Positions 27,127-36,051 of a stretch of 64,000 bases of DNA are shown one piece after another. A program made the translations under genes and the position numbers. This DNA is from Betaproteobacteria bacterium (GTDB lineage Bacteria; Pseudomonadota; Gammaproteobacteria; Burkholderiales; Casimicrobiaceae): positions 744,001-808,000 of the forward strand of contig JAAFJO010000002.1 of NCBI GenBank assembly GCA_013298145.1, given 5' to 3'. The notes below the pieces were generated by a model, which saw only the letters and a program-made list of their open reading frames with translations, was not told the origin of the DNA and ran no database searches. How positions within the stretch are numbered: position 1 is the first letter of the stretch; every line of letters starts with the position of its first letter.

Positions 27127-27795
27127 TTGGCCAGGAACCACGACGCTTTGGAAGCTATTGAAACTGCTACTAGCTACAAGCTGCTAACCCGTAAAAATCA
27201 GGGGCTAGCAATTGTTGTTATGGGAGTATCGGGAAGCGGTAAAACTACGCTTGCTAACAATTTGGCGATCGTTTTAAACGGCAAAGCGTATGATGCAGAT
27301 GATTTCCACGATCCTGCGAGTGTTGCGAAGATGCGGGCGGGGGTGCCGCTGACTGATGCGGACAGAGCGCCATGGCTCAGAGCGCTGAATCGCCTACTTC
27401 ACTCATATGCCGCAACGGATACGCGCGGTGACGCCATTGACGCGCTTGCTTGCGCGAGTCCGAATGGCACGGATGACACGGATGACACGGATGGCTCGGG
27501 TGCCCCGGCGGGCCCGGTTGTGTTGGCATGTTCGGCGTTGAAAGCGAGTTACCGAGAAGAAATTTTTCGCGGTATTGAGGCAACGCGGCTCATATTTCTT
27601 GATGGGGACTACGAAACGATTGCCGCGCGTATTCGCGAGCGCAGTGCTACCACGTCCCACTACATGCCGGAAGCGCTATTGCGATCGCAGTTCGACGCGC
27701 TTGAGCGGCCGAGCGCTGCGATATGCATCGATGTGACGTTACCTCCAGAAGCGCAGCTCAAATGCGCGCTATATGCGCTCAATTTGGCTGGCTAA
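27127..27795 (+). CDS. gntK: Gluconokinase (thermoresistant GntK type) with acidic repeat insert
   Basis: A P-loop kinase phosphorylating gluconate to 6-phosphogluconate, the substrate of the gnd product at 17938. Walker A MGVSGSGKTT, the DADDFHDPASVAKMRAGVPL substrate region, DRAPWLRALN and VLACSALKASYREEI are diagnostic. Family members are about 170 residues; this frame gives 222. Two causes are visible: an N-terminal extension reached only through a TTG at 27127, and an insert GTDDTDDTDGSG from a 9-bp tandem repeat (27468-27494). The next in-frame ATG (27220) would remove the first beta strand before the P-loop, so the true start is uncertain. Confidence 0.82.
   Translation: MARNHDALEAIETATSYKLLTRKNQGLAIVVMGVSGSGKTTLANNLAIVLNGKAYDADDFHDPASVAKMRAGVPLTDADRAPWLRALNRLLHSYAATDTRGDAIDALACASPNGTDDTDDTDGSGAPAGPVVLACSALKASYREEIFRGIEATRLIFLDGDYETIAARIRERSATTSHYMPEALLRSQFDALERPSAAICIDVTLPPEAQLKCALYALNLAG
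27468..27494 (+). repeat. 9-bp tandem repeat inside gluconokinase
   Basis: Three consecutive units: CACGGATGA twice, then CACGGATGG. They encode the TDDTDDTDG segment between two conserved kinase blocks. Unit length is a multiple of three, so copy-number change keeps frame. Confidence 0.7.
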
Positions 27796-27846
27796 GCGGT
27801 GCGCTCAGCGCCGATGCGGCGCGTGTTTGAGGTCGTTTTTTTTGCT

Positions 27847-28947
27847 CTAGCCAAGTCGCCGACGCGCGCGTGGCTTCGGTGCGGCACCCGCGCCGCCCGT
27901 ACCGCCCGTACCACCCGTAGCGCCACGTGAACGGGGTGCGGCTCCGCCTTCGCGCGAGCCCCAACGTCCACCGCCGCTGCTGGCGCCACCGCCCGCGCCA
28001 CCGTAACCGCGCGAGCCCTCGCTGCGCGAGCTGCCGTAGCCTGTACCCGCTGGCGCGCGGCTGCGGCCGCTGAAGCCTTCGCCCGAGGCACCGTTTGCGC
28101 CGGAATCGCCCCCACGCGGCGACCTCGCGGCCCCAAAACCGCGCGAACTGCTATCGCGTTCTGCGCCGCCAGTTTGATTCCGGTCAGCACCGCGCCGTCC
28201 GCGCGGTGCCCAGCCTTCGCGCGGCGTACGCGTATCTGGTGCCGGTGCATCGTCGCTGCGACGAAAGCGACCGCTGGCGGGAGCCGCGCTGCCTGGCTCA
28301 CCCGAACTCGTGCGGGTGCGCGGTGCGCTGCGAGGCGCGTAGCCATCACCTCGGCCTTGCGAATACGGCGCACGACTCTCGCCAGTGCGCGGGCCGCGCG
28401 GGTAGCCGCTGCCGCCACCGCCTTCGCTGCGCGCATAGCCACCCGTTCGTGGTGCGCGGGCTTCGCCGCGATCACTGCCGCGCGCAGCGCCACGTGGGTT
28501 GTAGCCACCTTCGCGTGGGCGAGGATCGCGATCTGTCGGGCGCACAAAGCCGCTGTCTTTAGTCTCGGCACTCGCCGGCAGTTTGGCGCGCTGGCCACGC
28601 GCGCGAGATCCGGGTTTCGTATTGGCGACCACCACCTCAGCGTCGAGCTCCGCGTTGCCGTCATCCTGATTGCGCCAGAGCACCAGCAATTTGCCAAGAT
28701 GCTGAACGCTTTCGCAGGCGAGCTTTTCGCAGATTTCTGCCATGAACGCTTCGCGCACAGCGCGGTCATCGGAGGCAACGCGCACTTTGATCAGCGCGTG
28801 CGCGGTTAGCGCAACGTCGATTTCGTGGAGCACAGGGGCAGTCAGACCTTTATCGCCAATCATCACCACCGGATCAAGGTGGTGGGCGGCTGCGCGCAAT
28901 GCGCGGCGCGCGCCCGAGGCGAGGTTTGAGGAGAGTGTCATGGTCAT
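27847..28947 (-). CDS. yhbY: YhbY/CRM-domain RNA-binding protein with long RGG-like tail
   Basis: A 366-residue protein. Residues 1-100 are a CRS1/YhbY RNA-binding domain (ARRALRAAAHHLDPVVMIGDKG start, HALIKVRVASDD, LGKLLVLWR) found on pre-50S ribosomal particles in its short form. The remaining ~250 residues are low-complexity, rich in Arg, Gly, Ser and Ala with many RGG/RG-like units, ending KPRARRRLG. Stand-alone YhbY is about 100 residues, so the tail is a large addition. The gene is divergent from rlmE, the usual arrangement. A second ATG at 28941 is an equally good start. Confidence 0.85.
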   Translation of the reverse strand: MTMTLSSNLASGARRALRAAAHHLDPVVMIGDKGLTAPVLHEIDVALTAHALIKVRVASDDRAVREAFMAEICEKLACESVQHLGKLLVLWRNQDDGNAELDAEVVVANTKPGSRARGQRAKLPASAETKDSGFVRPTDRDPRPREGGYNPRGAARGSDRGEARAPRTGGYARSEGGGGSGYPRGPRTGESRAPYSQGRGDGYAPRSAPRTRTSSGEPGSAAPASGRFRRSDDAPAPDTRTPREGWAPRGRRGADRNQTGGAERDSSSRGFGAARSPRGGDSGANGASGEGFSGRSRAPAGTGYGSSRSEGSRGYGGAGGGASSGGGRWGSREGGAAPRSRGATGGTGGTGGAGAAPKPRARRRLG

Positions 28948-29069
28948 TACTTTCGTGGTTTGCCCTAATTATCGCGCGTACAGCTCGCATTCAGGCGAAG
29001 CGCAGTGGAGCGAATGCGCAAAAATGGATGCTCGTACTCAATTGTGTTTCCCGCAGAAAAAAGCGTACC

Positions 29070-29717
29070 GTGCTCAACCCCTCCCAAAAGCGCCACAAAT
29101 CGAATAAAGACTGGCTCGTCGAGCATGTCAATGACCCCTATGTGCTGCGCGCCAAATCCGAGGGCTATCGCTCGCGTGCGGTGTACAAGCTGATCGAAGT
29201 GGATAACAAAGACAAGCTCTTTCGTCCCGGCATGGTGGTGGTGGATTTGGGCTCGGCCCCCGGCAGTTGGTGTCAAGCGGTGGTGAAGCGGGTGAACGCG
29301 GGGGCGGCGAAAAATGCGGGCCGCGTAATCGCGATCGATTTACTCGACATGCAAGGTATGGCGGGCGTTGAATTTTTGCAGGGCGACTTTAGCGATGATG
29401 CGGTGCTTGCGCAGTTGGAGTCGATGCTCGGCGGCGCGAAAGTAGACGTCGTTTTGAGCGATATGTTGCCAAACATGACCGGCGTGTCCGCGATCGATGG
29501 CCCGCGCTCAATCGGGCTGTGCGAAATGGCGGCGGAGTTTGCGCTCGCGCACCTGACGCCAGAAGGGCGTTTTCTGACCAAGGCGTACCAGGGGCCGGGT
29601 TATCAAGAGTTTTTCAACCAACTGAAAACACAATTCAAGACCGTGGTCACTCGCAAACCTGACGCGTCACGAGACCGCAGCGCGGAGATTTTCTTGCTCG
29701 CGACCGGTCCGAAATAG
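29070..29717 (+). CDS. rlmE: 23S rRNA (uridine-2'-O)-methyltransferase RlmE
   Basis: A 215-residue FtsJ/RlmE enzyme that methylates the ribose of U2552 in 23S rRNA. The SAM-binding VVDLGSAPGSWCQ, the acidic VLSDMLPNMTGV and the lysine-bearing FLTKAYQG blocks form the K-D-K-E-type methyltransferase site. I place the start at GTG 29070 (VLNPSQKRHKSNKDWLVEHV) because it matches family length; the frame stays open to 28899 but that stretch overlaps the yhbY start region. ftsH follows, as in many proteobacteria. Confidence 0.9.
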   Translation: MLNPSQKRHKSNKDWLVEHVNDPYVLRAKSEGYRSRAVYKLIEVDNKDKLFRPGMVVVDLGSAPGSWCQAVVKRVNAGAAKNAGRVIAIDLLDMQGMAGVEFLQGDFSDDAVLAQLESMLGGAKVDVVLSDMLPNMTGVSAIDGPRSIGLCEMAAEFALAHLTPEGRFLTKAYQGPGYQEFFNQLKTQFKTVVTRKPDASRDRSAEIFLLATGPK

Positions 29718-30143
29718 CGAAATTCGCACTCGACGTTGCATTAAGGTGACGTTGGACCCATCCGTCGTCACGACGATTGCGCGAATAAAAAATTCAATTA
29801 TTCAACGATTGGTTGAGGACTAACCAATGATTTTATCAAATAACGACTTTATTGATTAATCGAACTTAGCCCTTATTAAGTAAGCTGTAAGTAAATTTAC
29901 CCACTACGAGCCATCGTTGGTTCTCCGAGACCGAACGCGCTGTTCAGTAGACCGGCAGCGCGTTGAAATGCCGCCCCGGCTGCGACAGCAATCGGTTTTG
30001 TCGCCAAATGGCGTCTAAATGTTGAGTGCACAGTCGGCGTCTACCCGACCTTGAAAACAGGCGCACCACCTTAAAATCATTAATGGTTAGGAAGTGCCAA
30101 GTTGCAGCGTTTAGCAACGACACGTTCCAGGAGAACTAAATCC
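29718..30143. other. 426-bp gap between rlmE and ftsH
   Basis: No gene. It contains an inverted repeat ATTGGTT/AACCAAT (29808-29814, 29822-29828), a dispersed-motif copy TAGCCCTTATTAAGTAAG (29867-29884), and a ftsH promoter candidate with TTGAAA (30051-30056) and TAAAAT (30072-30077), 15-bp spacer. Confidence 0.5.
30051..30077 (+). promoter_or_regulatory. Candidate ftsH promoter
   Basis: TTGAAA, 15-bp spacer, TAAAAT, about 66 nt before the start codon. The spacer is shorter than ideal. Confidence 0.4.
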
Positions 30144-32078
30144 GTGAACAACATGATGAAAAACATTGCGATCTGGCTCGTCATCGGCTTGGTCGTATTG
30201 ACGGTCGTGCAGCAATTCGACAAAGGCAAAAAGTCGGATGCAGTGGCCTACTCCACATTCATCGAAGAGCTTCGCGGCGGGCGTATCACTGAGGCCGATG
30301 TCGAAGGTCGGCGCGTCGTGTACAAAACGGCGGACGGCATGAAGGCGACCAACGTGCCCGGTGGCTATGACAAAGACCTGATCAATGATTTGATTAAGTA
30401 CAACGTGAAGTTCTCCGGCCGGCCTGAGGAAGGACAGTCACTGCTCTCCACCATCCTGTTCTCGTTTGGCCCAATTCTTCTTCTCATCGGCGCGTGGATC
30501 TTCATGATGCGCCAGATGCAAGGCGGCGGTAAAGGCGGCGCGTTCAGCTTTGGCAAGTCGCGCGCGCGGATGCTCGATGAAAACAATAACTCGATCACGT
30601 TTGCCGATGTCGCAGGTTGCGATGAGGCCAAGGAAGAGGTGACCGAGATCGTTGACTTCTTGAAAGACCCGAGTAAATTCCAAAAGCTAGGCGGACGCAT
30701 TCCGCGTGGCGTATTGATGGTGGGCTCACCGGGTACCGGTAAGACCTTGCTCGCCAAAGCGATTGCGGGTGAGGCGAAGGTGCCGTTTTTCTCGATTTCC
30801 GGTTCGGATTTCGTTGAGATGTTCGTCGGTGTGGGCGCGGCGCGCGTTCGCGACATGTTCGAACAAGCCAAGAAAAATGCGCCGTGCATCATCTTCATTG
30901 ACGAGATCGATGCCGTAGGCCGTCAGCGTGGTGCTGGCCTAGGCGGCGGAAACGACGAGCGTGAGCAGACCTTGAACCAAATGCTCGTAGAAATGGATGG
31001 CTTCGAAGGCAATCAAGGCGTGATCGTAATCGCTGCAACGAACCGCCCTGACGTGCTCGATCCAGCGCTGATGCGCCCAGGCCGCTTTGACCGCCAGGTG
31101 ACTGTGCCGCTGCCCGACATTCGTGGACGCGAGCAGATTCTGCAAGTGCATATGCGCAAGGTCCCGATTGCGGGCGATGTGAACGCACACGTGTTGGCCC
31201 GCGGCTGCCCCGGCTTCTCGGGCGCTGATATCGCGAACTTGGTGAACGAAGCAGCGCTCTTTGCAGCACGCGGCAACAAACGCCTGGTCGACATGGAAGA
31301 CTTCGAGAAGGCCAAAGACAAGATTTACATGGGTGCCGAGCGTAAATCGATGGTGCTCACTGAAGATGAGAAACGTGCCACCGCGTATCACGAGTCGGGC
31401 CACGCGATCGTCGCAGCGAGCCTGCCAAAAGCAGATCCTGTGCATAAAGTCACGATTATTCCGCGTGGCCGCGCATTGGGCGTGACGTGGCAATTGCCTG
31501 AGCGTGATCGTATTTCGCTCTACAAAGACCAAATGCTCACGCAACTCGCCGTACTGTTCGGCGGACGTATCGCTGAAGATCTGTTTGTTAAAAACATCTC
31601 AACCGGCGCGTCGAACGACTTCGAACGCGCAACACAAATTGCCCGCGACATGGTCACACGCTACGGCATGAGCGATGTACTCGGCCCGATGGTGTATGCG
31701 GACAATGAAGGCGAAGTATTCCTTGGCCGAAGTGTCACGCAGACTCGCAACATGTCCGAGGAAACGCTACAAAAAGTGGATAGCGAGATTCGCCGCATCA
31801 TCGACGAGCAGTATGCGGTGGCGACCAAAATCCTCACGGACAACGCGAGCAAGGTTGAAGCCATGACTGCAGCGTTGATGGAGTACGAAACGATCGACGC
31901 AGATCAGGTGGGTGACATCATGGCAGGTCGCCCTGTGCGCGCCACCAAGAGTTACAACACGCCCGGCTCCCCGGGCAGCGGCCCCGGGAACACGCCAGTG
32001 GCGACTACCGAGTCAAAGCCGGAAGTGCCTGTTGAGGCGAAACCTGAGCCGCAAGCGAGTAGTTCTACCTCGGTCTAG
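30144..32078 (+). CDS. ftsH: ATP-dependent zinc metalloprotease FtsH
   Basis: A 644-residue membrane AAA+ protease that degrades misfolded membrane proteins and short-lived regulators. Start GTG 30144 (VNNMMKN) is preceded by CAGGAGAA. TM1 covers about residues 6-24, TM2 about 100-120 with a short periplasmic domain between. Walker A GSPGTGKT, Walker [10 protein letters not shown], the second region of homology [18 protein letters not shown], and zinc site HESGH are all present. The C-terminal tail is Pro/Glu/Ser-rich. A strong terminator follows. Confidence 0.96.
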   Translation: MNNMMKNIAIWLVIGLVVLTVVQQFDKGKKSDAVAYSTFIEELRGGRITEADVEGRRVVYKTADGMKATNVPGGYDKDLINDLIKYNVKFSGRPEEGQSLLSTILFSFGPILLLIGAWIFMMRQMQGGGKGGAFSFGKSRARMLDENNNSITFADVAGCDEAKEEVTEIVDFLKDPSKFQKLGGRIPRGVLMVGSPGTGKTLLAKAIAGEAKVPFFSISGSDFVEMFVGVGAARVRDMFEQAKKNAPCIIFIDEIDAVGRQRGAGLGGGNDEREQTLNQMLVEMDGFEGNQGVIVIAATNRPDVLDPALMRPGRFDRQVTVPLPDIRGREQILQVHMRKVPIAGDVNAHVLARGCPGFSGADIANLVNEAALFAARGNKRLVDMEDFEKAKDKIYMGAERKSMVLTEDEKRATAYHESGHAIVAASLPKADPVHKVTIIPRGRALGVTWQLPERDRISLYKDQMLTQLAVLFGGRIAEDLFVKNISTGASNDFERATQIARDMVTRYGMSDVLGPMVYADNEGEVFLGRSVTQTRNMSEETLQKVDSEIRRIIDEQYAVATKILTDNASKVEAMTAALMEYETIDADQVGDIMAGRPVRATKSYNTPGSPGSGPGNTPVATTESKPEVPVEAKPEPQASSSTSV

Positions 32079-32112
32079 AGAGGTTCACGTCTAACGTAGC
32101 CATTCTGAAAAT

Positions 32113-32142
32113 AAAAAACGCCGCGCTTGCGGCGTTTTTTTT
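32113..32142. terminator. Bidirectional intrinsic terminator
   Basis: A-tract, CGCCGC, GCTT loop, GCGGCG, eight T. It sits between convergent ftsH and the cyclotransferase-like gene and can serve both strands. Confidence 0.9.
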
Positions 32143-32144
32143 GA

Positions 32145-32552
32145 CTACGGCGCGTGCTGCGCAACATAAGTCTTCAAAAACCGTTCAAGACCGTTGCGTT
32201 CAAACGCGTTGGGGTCCCAGTCTTGATCGGTGAGCTCGGAGTGATTGAGCGCAAGATAGGCATCCGCAACGGTTGCGCTCTCGTTAACCGTGACCGCAAC
32301 GCTCACCCGCGCATACCGCGTTGTTTCGAAGTGATCTAGGCGTGCGATGTCCGCATCCGAGACGTCGAAGTAAACGCGCCCGGCCAGACGTGGTGCGTCT
32401 TTCCAGATGATGAGCGCGGGATACTCGCCGCCCTTCACTCCGACGCGGCGGAAGCCGTGAATGGTTCCAATGCTTGATTGATAGTCGCCGAGAACGACGC
32501 GCTGCCAAACGTCTGGAAACATCAACGAGCCGTACGTAAAAACACTAGCCAT
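32145..32552 (-). CDS. Gamma-glutamylcyclotransferase-like (AIG2) protein
   Basis: A 135-residue protein with the AIG2/GGCT-like N-terminus VFTYGSLMFPDVW (substrate-binding YGSL), the GRVYFDVSDADIARLDHFE block with the conserved Glu, and a small beta-barrel length. The reaction is not certain; family members cyclise gamma-glutamyl compounds. The ATG at 32552 overlaps the hpnE stop by 8 nt, indicating translational coupling to the hpn operon. Confidence 0.72.
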   Translation of the reverse strand: MASVFTYGSLMFPDVWQRVVLGDYQSSIGTIHGFRRVGVKGGEYPALIIWKDAPRLAGRVYFDVSDADIARLDHFETTRYARVSVAVTVNESATVADAYLALNHSELTDQDWDPNAFERNGLERFLKTYVAQHAP

Positions 32553-33891
32553 GCGAAGATTCGATGATTTGTCGGGCTGCATTTTCGCCCGATATCACTG
32601 CAGCCTCAAGCGTTGCGGGGAGTTCAGGAACGCACCAGTCGCCTGCGAAATGAACGCCGCCGATTGACTTTGGGATCGCGCGCAATTTCGCAGTCTGTGC
32701 CGGCGTGCAAGCGTAGGTGGCGCGCTTTTCTGTAATAAGTTGCTGCCAAAGCGGCTTTGTGACGGGAAAGCTTCGTTTGAGTTGAGCGAGCCCATCGGCG
32801 AGTAGCTCATCCGCATTACCTTCTCGATAGTGTGCACTGATCACCACACTTGCGCGCACTTGCCCATTGCTGAGGCGATGCGAAAAAAGCCACTGGCCCG
32901 GCTCACCGTCGAGCATCAGCATCGGTGAGCTTTCCGGGTCTAGCCCCGCGAGGAATTCGTAATGAAGCGTGGAAATAGGCTCATACGAAAAACTACTTAA
33001 CGTCGCTTTCGCCCCAATCCATCGTGGGCAATCGTCTAGGAGCCGATCAATGTGTTGCGGGCCGACGGCGACGATTACGTCATCGAAAACTTCGTCTCGT
33101 TCGCGCAGAACGATGCGCGTTTTGCCGCTTCCATCGCTGCCGGGTGAAATCTTGTTTACTGGCTCGCCCAGCCTTACCTCGCCGCCGAGCCGGACCACTG
33201 CTTCAAGCGCGGGCTGCGGCAACAACGCCGATAGATCGACGCGGGGAATCACTAAATCGCTTGCCTCGGCAGTGCCGAGAAATGATCGACGCAAAACCTC
33301 AACAAAGACACTCGCACTCGCACGTTCAGCGGGCGTGTTGAGTGCCGCCACGCAGAGCGGCTCCCACAGCCAGGTTTTCGCGCGTGCTGGCTGGGTCTTG
33401 ATGAGCTCTGCAACCGTTTGCTTCGCGTGCGCCGTCGAATCGAGCGAGCCGTAAAGCGTTCGTGCGCACCACAGGTTGATGCTTAACTTGTCAGAAATCG
33501 TGAGGCCGCGCGCCGTCAGCATCGCATGCAGCAAGTGGAGCGGTGCGGGCAAACGTTTCGCTTGCACCGAAATACGCTCCGGGTTACCCGGTGCCGCCAC
33601 GAGTGCGAGCGGCCTTTGGTCGATCACCTCGTGCAATCGCGCGCCATGCAGCGAACGAATCATCTCGAGCGAGCGCGTGTAGGCGCCTAACAGTAAGTGC
33701 TGGCCGTTGTCAAAGCTGCGCTCGCCTTTGTCTACGCGGCGCGCCCGACCCCCAGGCGTTTTCGCGGCTTCGAACACGGTAATGCTCGTTGGCTTCTCTC
33801 CGCGTGCGGACGCATTTGCATTCGCCCGCGCCAGCGTGAGCGCAGCCGCGCACCCCGCCCAACCCGCGCCAATGATCGCGACGCGTTTCAT
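32545..33891 (-). CDS. hpnE: Hydroxysqualene dehydroxylase HpnE
   Basis: A 448-residue FAD-dependent enzyme that reduces hydroxysqualene to squalene. It has the N-terminal dinucleotide-binding AIIGAGWAGCAAALTLA, the GGRARRVDKGERSFDNGQHLLLG region, and a C-terminal FAD segment GGVHFAGDWCVPELPATLEAAV. It follows hpnC and hpnD in the same order as in other hopanoid-producing bacteria. There is no squalene-hopene cyclase in this window, so the pathway must be completed elsewhere. Confidence 0.9.
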   Translation of the reverse strand: MKRVAIIGAGWAGCAAALTLARANANASARGEKPTSITVFEAAKTPGGRARRVDKGERSFDNGQHLLLGAYTRSLEMIRSLHGARLHEVIDQRPLALVAAPGNPERISVQAKRLPAPLHLLHAMLTARGLTISDKLSINLWCARTLYGSLDSTAHAKQTVAELIKTQPARAKTWLWEPLCVAALNTPAERASASVFVEVLRRSFLGTAEASDLVIPRVDLSALLPQPALEAVVRLGGEVRLGEPVNKISPGSDGSGKTRIVLRERDEVFDDVIVAVGPQHIDRLLDDCPRWIGAKATLSSFSYEPISTLHYEFLAGLDPESSPMLMLDGEPGQWLFSHRLSNGQVRASVVISAHYREGNADELLADGLAQLKRSFPVTKPLWQQLITEKRATYACTPAQTAKLRAIPKSIGGVHFAGDWCVPELPATLEAAVISGENAARQIIESSHG

Positions 33892-33919
33892 GCTCGAATC
33901 CAGCGGCGTGTCGACGGGT

Positions 33920-34762
33920 TCACGCGAACGTCACCGTTTTCCAGGCAATCCAAAGTTTTCGCACTGGCGTGAGCGACACGCGGCGTTCGAGGACGCCGAA
34001 ACCATCGCGTTTGATCTCTTCGAGGAGTGCGCGATAAATAGCGCCCATCGCGAGCCCGGGTTTTTGCGCGCGCTTGTCTTCAGCGGGCAACACGGCCAGC
34101 GCGCGGTCGTAGGTTGCCGACGCGCGCTCGTATTGAAACTGCATCATCGCCTTGAACGCGTCCGTTGAGCGCGATTGCAAGATGTCTGCTACTGACACGT
34201 TAAAGCGAACAAGATCGTCGCTTGGCAGATAGATTCGTCCGCGCCTAGCATCTTCGCCCACGTCGCGAATGATGTTCATGAGCTGCAGCGCTTCGCCCAT
34301 TGTGCGTGCATATTCGAGCGTTTTCGGATTCTCGGGCGAGTCAATCCCGAAAATCCTCGCGCTCACCTCGCCGACGACGCCTGCCGCTTGATAGCAGTAA
34401 AGTTTAAGTTCGTTGAAATCGAGGTATCGCGTCTTTTCAAGATCCTGCTGCATACCGTCGAGCACCGTGTGAAATGCCTGTTGCGGCAAGCGCATCGGCA
34501 CGACGTGACGCTGCAGTGCCTTGGTGACGGGATGCTGTGGCGCGTTGGCATAGAGGGCGTCAATCTCTTTTCGCCAAAACAGGAGCTTCGTGCGCGCGAC
34601 GTTCGTATCGCTGACTTCGTCGACCAGATCATCCGCTTCTCGGCAAAACGCGTAGAACGCGGTGATCGCTGCACGCTTTTCAGGCGGCAGAAACCGAAAC
34701 GCGTAGTAGAAGCTCGAACCCGACTGAGAGGCCTTGTTTTCGCAGTATTGATCGGGGGTCAC
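33920..34762 (-). CDS. hpnD: Presqualene diphosphate synthase HpnD
   Basis: A 280-residue squalene/phytoene-synthase-family enzyme condensing two farnesyl diphosphates to presqualene diphosphate. The start is GTG 34762, giving the family N-terminus TPDQYCENKASQSGSSFYYA; upstream open codons lie in a repeat element. Asp-rich motifs are AFCREADDLVDE and DVGEDARRGRIYLP. It lies 28 bp before hpnE. The gap from hpnC is occupied by a 145-bp inverted-repeat element. Confidence 0.9.
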   Translation of the reverse strand: MTPDQYCENKASQSGSSFYYAFRFLPPEKRAAITAFYAFCREADDLVDEVSDTNVARTKLLFWRKEIDALYANAPQHPVTKALQRHVVPMRLPQQAFHTVLDGMQQDLEKTRYLDFNELKLYCYQAAGVVGEVSARIFGIDSPENPKTLEYARTMGEALQLMNIIRDVGEDARRGRIYLPSDDLVRFNVSVADILQSRSTDAFKAMMQFQYERASATYDRALAVLPAEDKRAQKPGLAMGAIYRALLEEIKRDGFGVLERRVSLTPVRKLWIAWKTVTFA

Positions 34763-34785
34763 GGTCGTGCTTGGGTTGAGTTTTT

Positions 34786-34930
34786 TTTGACGCAGATTAC
34801 GCTGATTTCGCAGAAGAACGCTGATTAGTATTCGCGCCTTGTTTCGTGACTCGTTTTTCGAATCATAAGTGGTTGACTCTGCTTCCAATAATCTGCGTCA
34901 ATCTGCGCAATCAGCGTAATCTGCGTCAAA
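34786..34930. repeat. MITE-like inverted-repeat element within the hpn operon
   Basis: The outer 22 bp at 34786-34807 and 34909-34930 are perfect inverted copies (core GACGCAGATTACGCTGATT and AATCAGCGTAATCTGCGTC). The interior contains further AATCTGCGTC-like units next to the right arm. It has no coding capacity for a transposase and lies exactly between the hpnC stop and hpnD start. Confidence 0.75.
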
Positions 34931-34946
34931 GAAACGCCGGGTTCAG

Positions 34947-35795
34947 TCAAATCAATTTCGGAGGTATCGCCGCCGTCTTCGACATCCGCAGCGCTTTAAG
35001 CGCAAGCCACGTAAGTCGCGCCGAATCGTACCAGCGAAGGGTGGGGCGCTTGGTCACGTCGTAGTCATTTGCTTCAATTTTTTCCAGAATACGGGCGCCG
35101 CCAGCAATCGTGAACGCGATTTCGATGCGAAACCGACCGTTCAGTTCGCGCAGCAACGAGCAGCCGCTCCAGAGCATCGTTTCTGCGTGCTCGTACTGCG
35201 CGCGCATGAGCTCGCGATGCTTCGGATGGGACGGAAAATCGATGGCGTCGACGCAGTGCTTCGCGAACTCACTCTGCGGCACATAAATGCGGCCTTTTTC
35301 GATATCAACACTCGCATCCTGCCAAAAATTGATCAACTGCAGTGCCGTGCAAATAGCATCGCTTGCGCGGTGTGCGGTCGCGCTTTTCACGCCAAAGATT
35401 GCAAGCATCACGCGTCCGACCGGATTTGCGGAGCGGTCTGCGTAATCGAGCAGCTCAGCGCGATCCTGGTAGCGCGTTTTTTCAACGTCTTGCCGAAAGG
35501 CGGATACAAGCGCTTTGAATGGCGCTGAAGAAACACCTAAGTCCTCTTTGTCCTTAAAGTACTTGGCATAAGAGGCGATTTTATTGTTAGTGGGTACTTG
35601 GCTGAAAATGCAATCTAGCCCGAATAAAACATCGTCTAGGTGCGATTGTCTATCCGCTGGCGACGCGTCCCCTTCGTCCGCCAAATCATCCGCGCCCCGA
35701 GCGAATCGATACAAGGCCGCGACGGCCGGGCGCTTTCCTCGCGGGATCAACCACGAAGCAACCGGAAAGTTTTCATAATGATTGTCAACCGCCAT
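34947..35795 (-). CDS. hpnC: Hydroxysqualene synthase HpnC
   Basis: A 282-residue squalene/phytoene-synthase-family enzyme converting presqualene diphosphate to hydroxysqualene. It begins NHYENFPVASWLIPRGKR, characteristic of HpnC, with Asp-rich motifs FARGADDLADEGD and NFWQDASVDIEKGRIYVP. It is the first gene of the minus-strand hpnCDE operon and is divergent from tRNA-Leu; both promoters share a 60-bp AT-rich gap. Confidence 0.9.
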   Translation of the reverse strand: MAVDNHYENFPVASWLIPRGKRPAVAALYRFARGADDLADEGDASPADRQSHLDDVLFGLDCIFSQVPTNNKIASYAKYFKDKEDLGVSSAPFKALVSAFRQDVEKTRYQDRAELLDYADRSANPVGRVMLAIFGVKSATAHRASDAICTALQLINFWQDASVDIEKGRIYVPQSEFAKHCVDAIDFPSHPKHRELMRAQYEHAETMLWSGCSLLRELNGRFRIEIAFTIAGGARILEKIEANDYDVTKRPTLRWYDSARLTWLALKALRMSKTAAIPPKLI

Positions 35796-35838
35796 AGAGG
35801 AAAGTGCACCGCACGTCTGCGCCGTTACGCGCCAAAGC

Positions 35839-35844
35839 TATAAT
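35839..35844 (+). promoter_or_regulatory. -10 element of tRNA-Leu
   Basis: A perfect TATAAT 10 nt before the mature tRNA 5' end. No good -35 is seen. Confidence 0.6.
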
Positions 35845-35854
35845 TTAACGTTTT

Positions 35855-35939
35855 GCGGATGTGGCGGAATTGGTAGACGCACTGGATTTAGGTTCCAGCG
35901 CCGAAAGGCGTGGGGGTTCGAGTCCCTTCATCCGCACCA
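35855..35939 (+). tRNA. tRNA-Leu (anticodon TAG)
   Basis: An 85-nt class II tRNA with encoded CCA. The acceptor stem GCGGATG pairs with CATCCGC, the anticodon stem CTGGA/TCCAG encloses TTTAGGT giving TAG, and a long variable arm follows, as expected for leucine. Confidence 0.95.
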
Positions 35940-36051
35940 TGGTTGTTTGTTTGCAGCGCATTGAGTCGCTGCAGCTCAACTAAGCCCAACCGTTCTTCAG
36001 AACTACGAGCGGCGCCTCGCTTCGAGCGTGAGCGCCACGGAAATCAACGCT

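Noticed and set aside
27890..27930. Short tandem GTACCGCCC-type repeats considered as CRISPR or VNTR
   Set aside because: Units are 9 bp, contiguous and coding for Gly/Thr-rich tail; there are no spacers.
28174..28809. Arg/Ala-rich open frame opposite yhbY
   Set aside because: Produced by the GC-rich simple sequence that encodes the RGG tail on the other strand.
34763..34888. N-terminal extension of HpnD
   Set aside because: The codons lie within and around the inverted-repeat element and the family N-terminus starts at GTG 34762.
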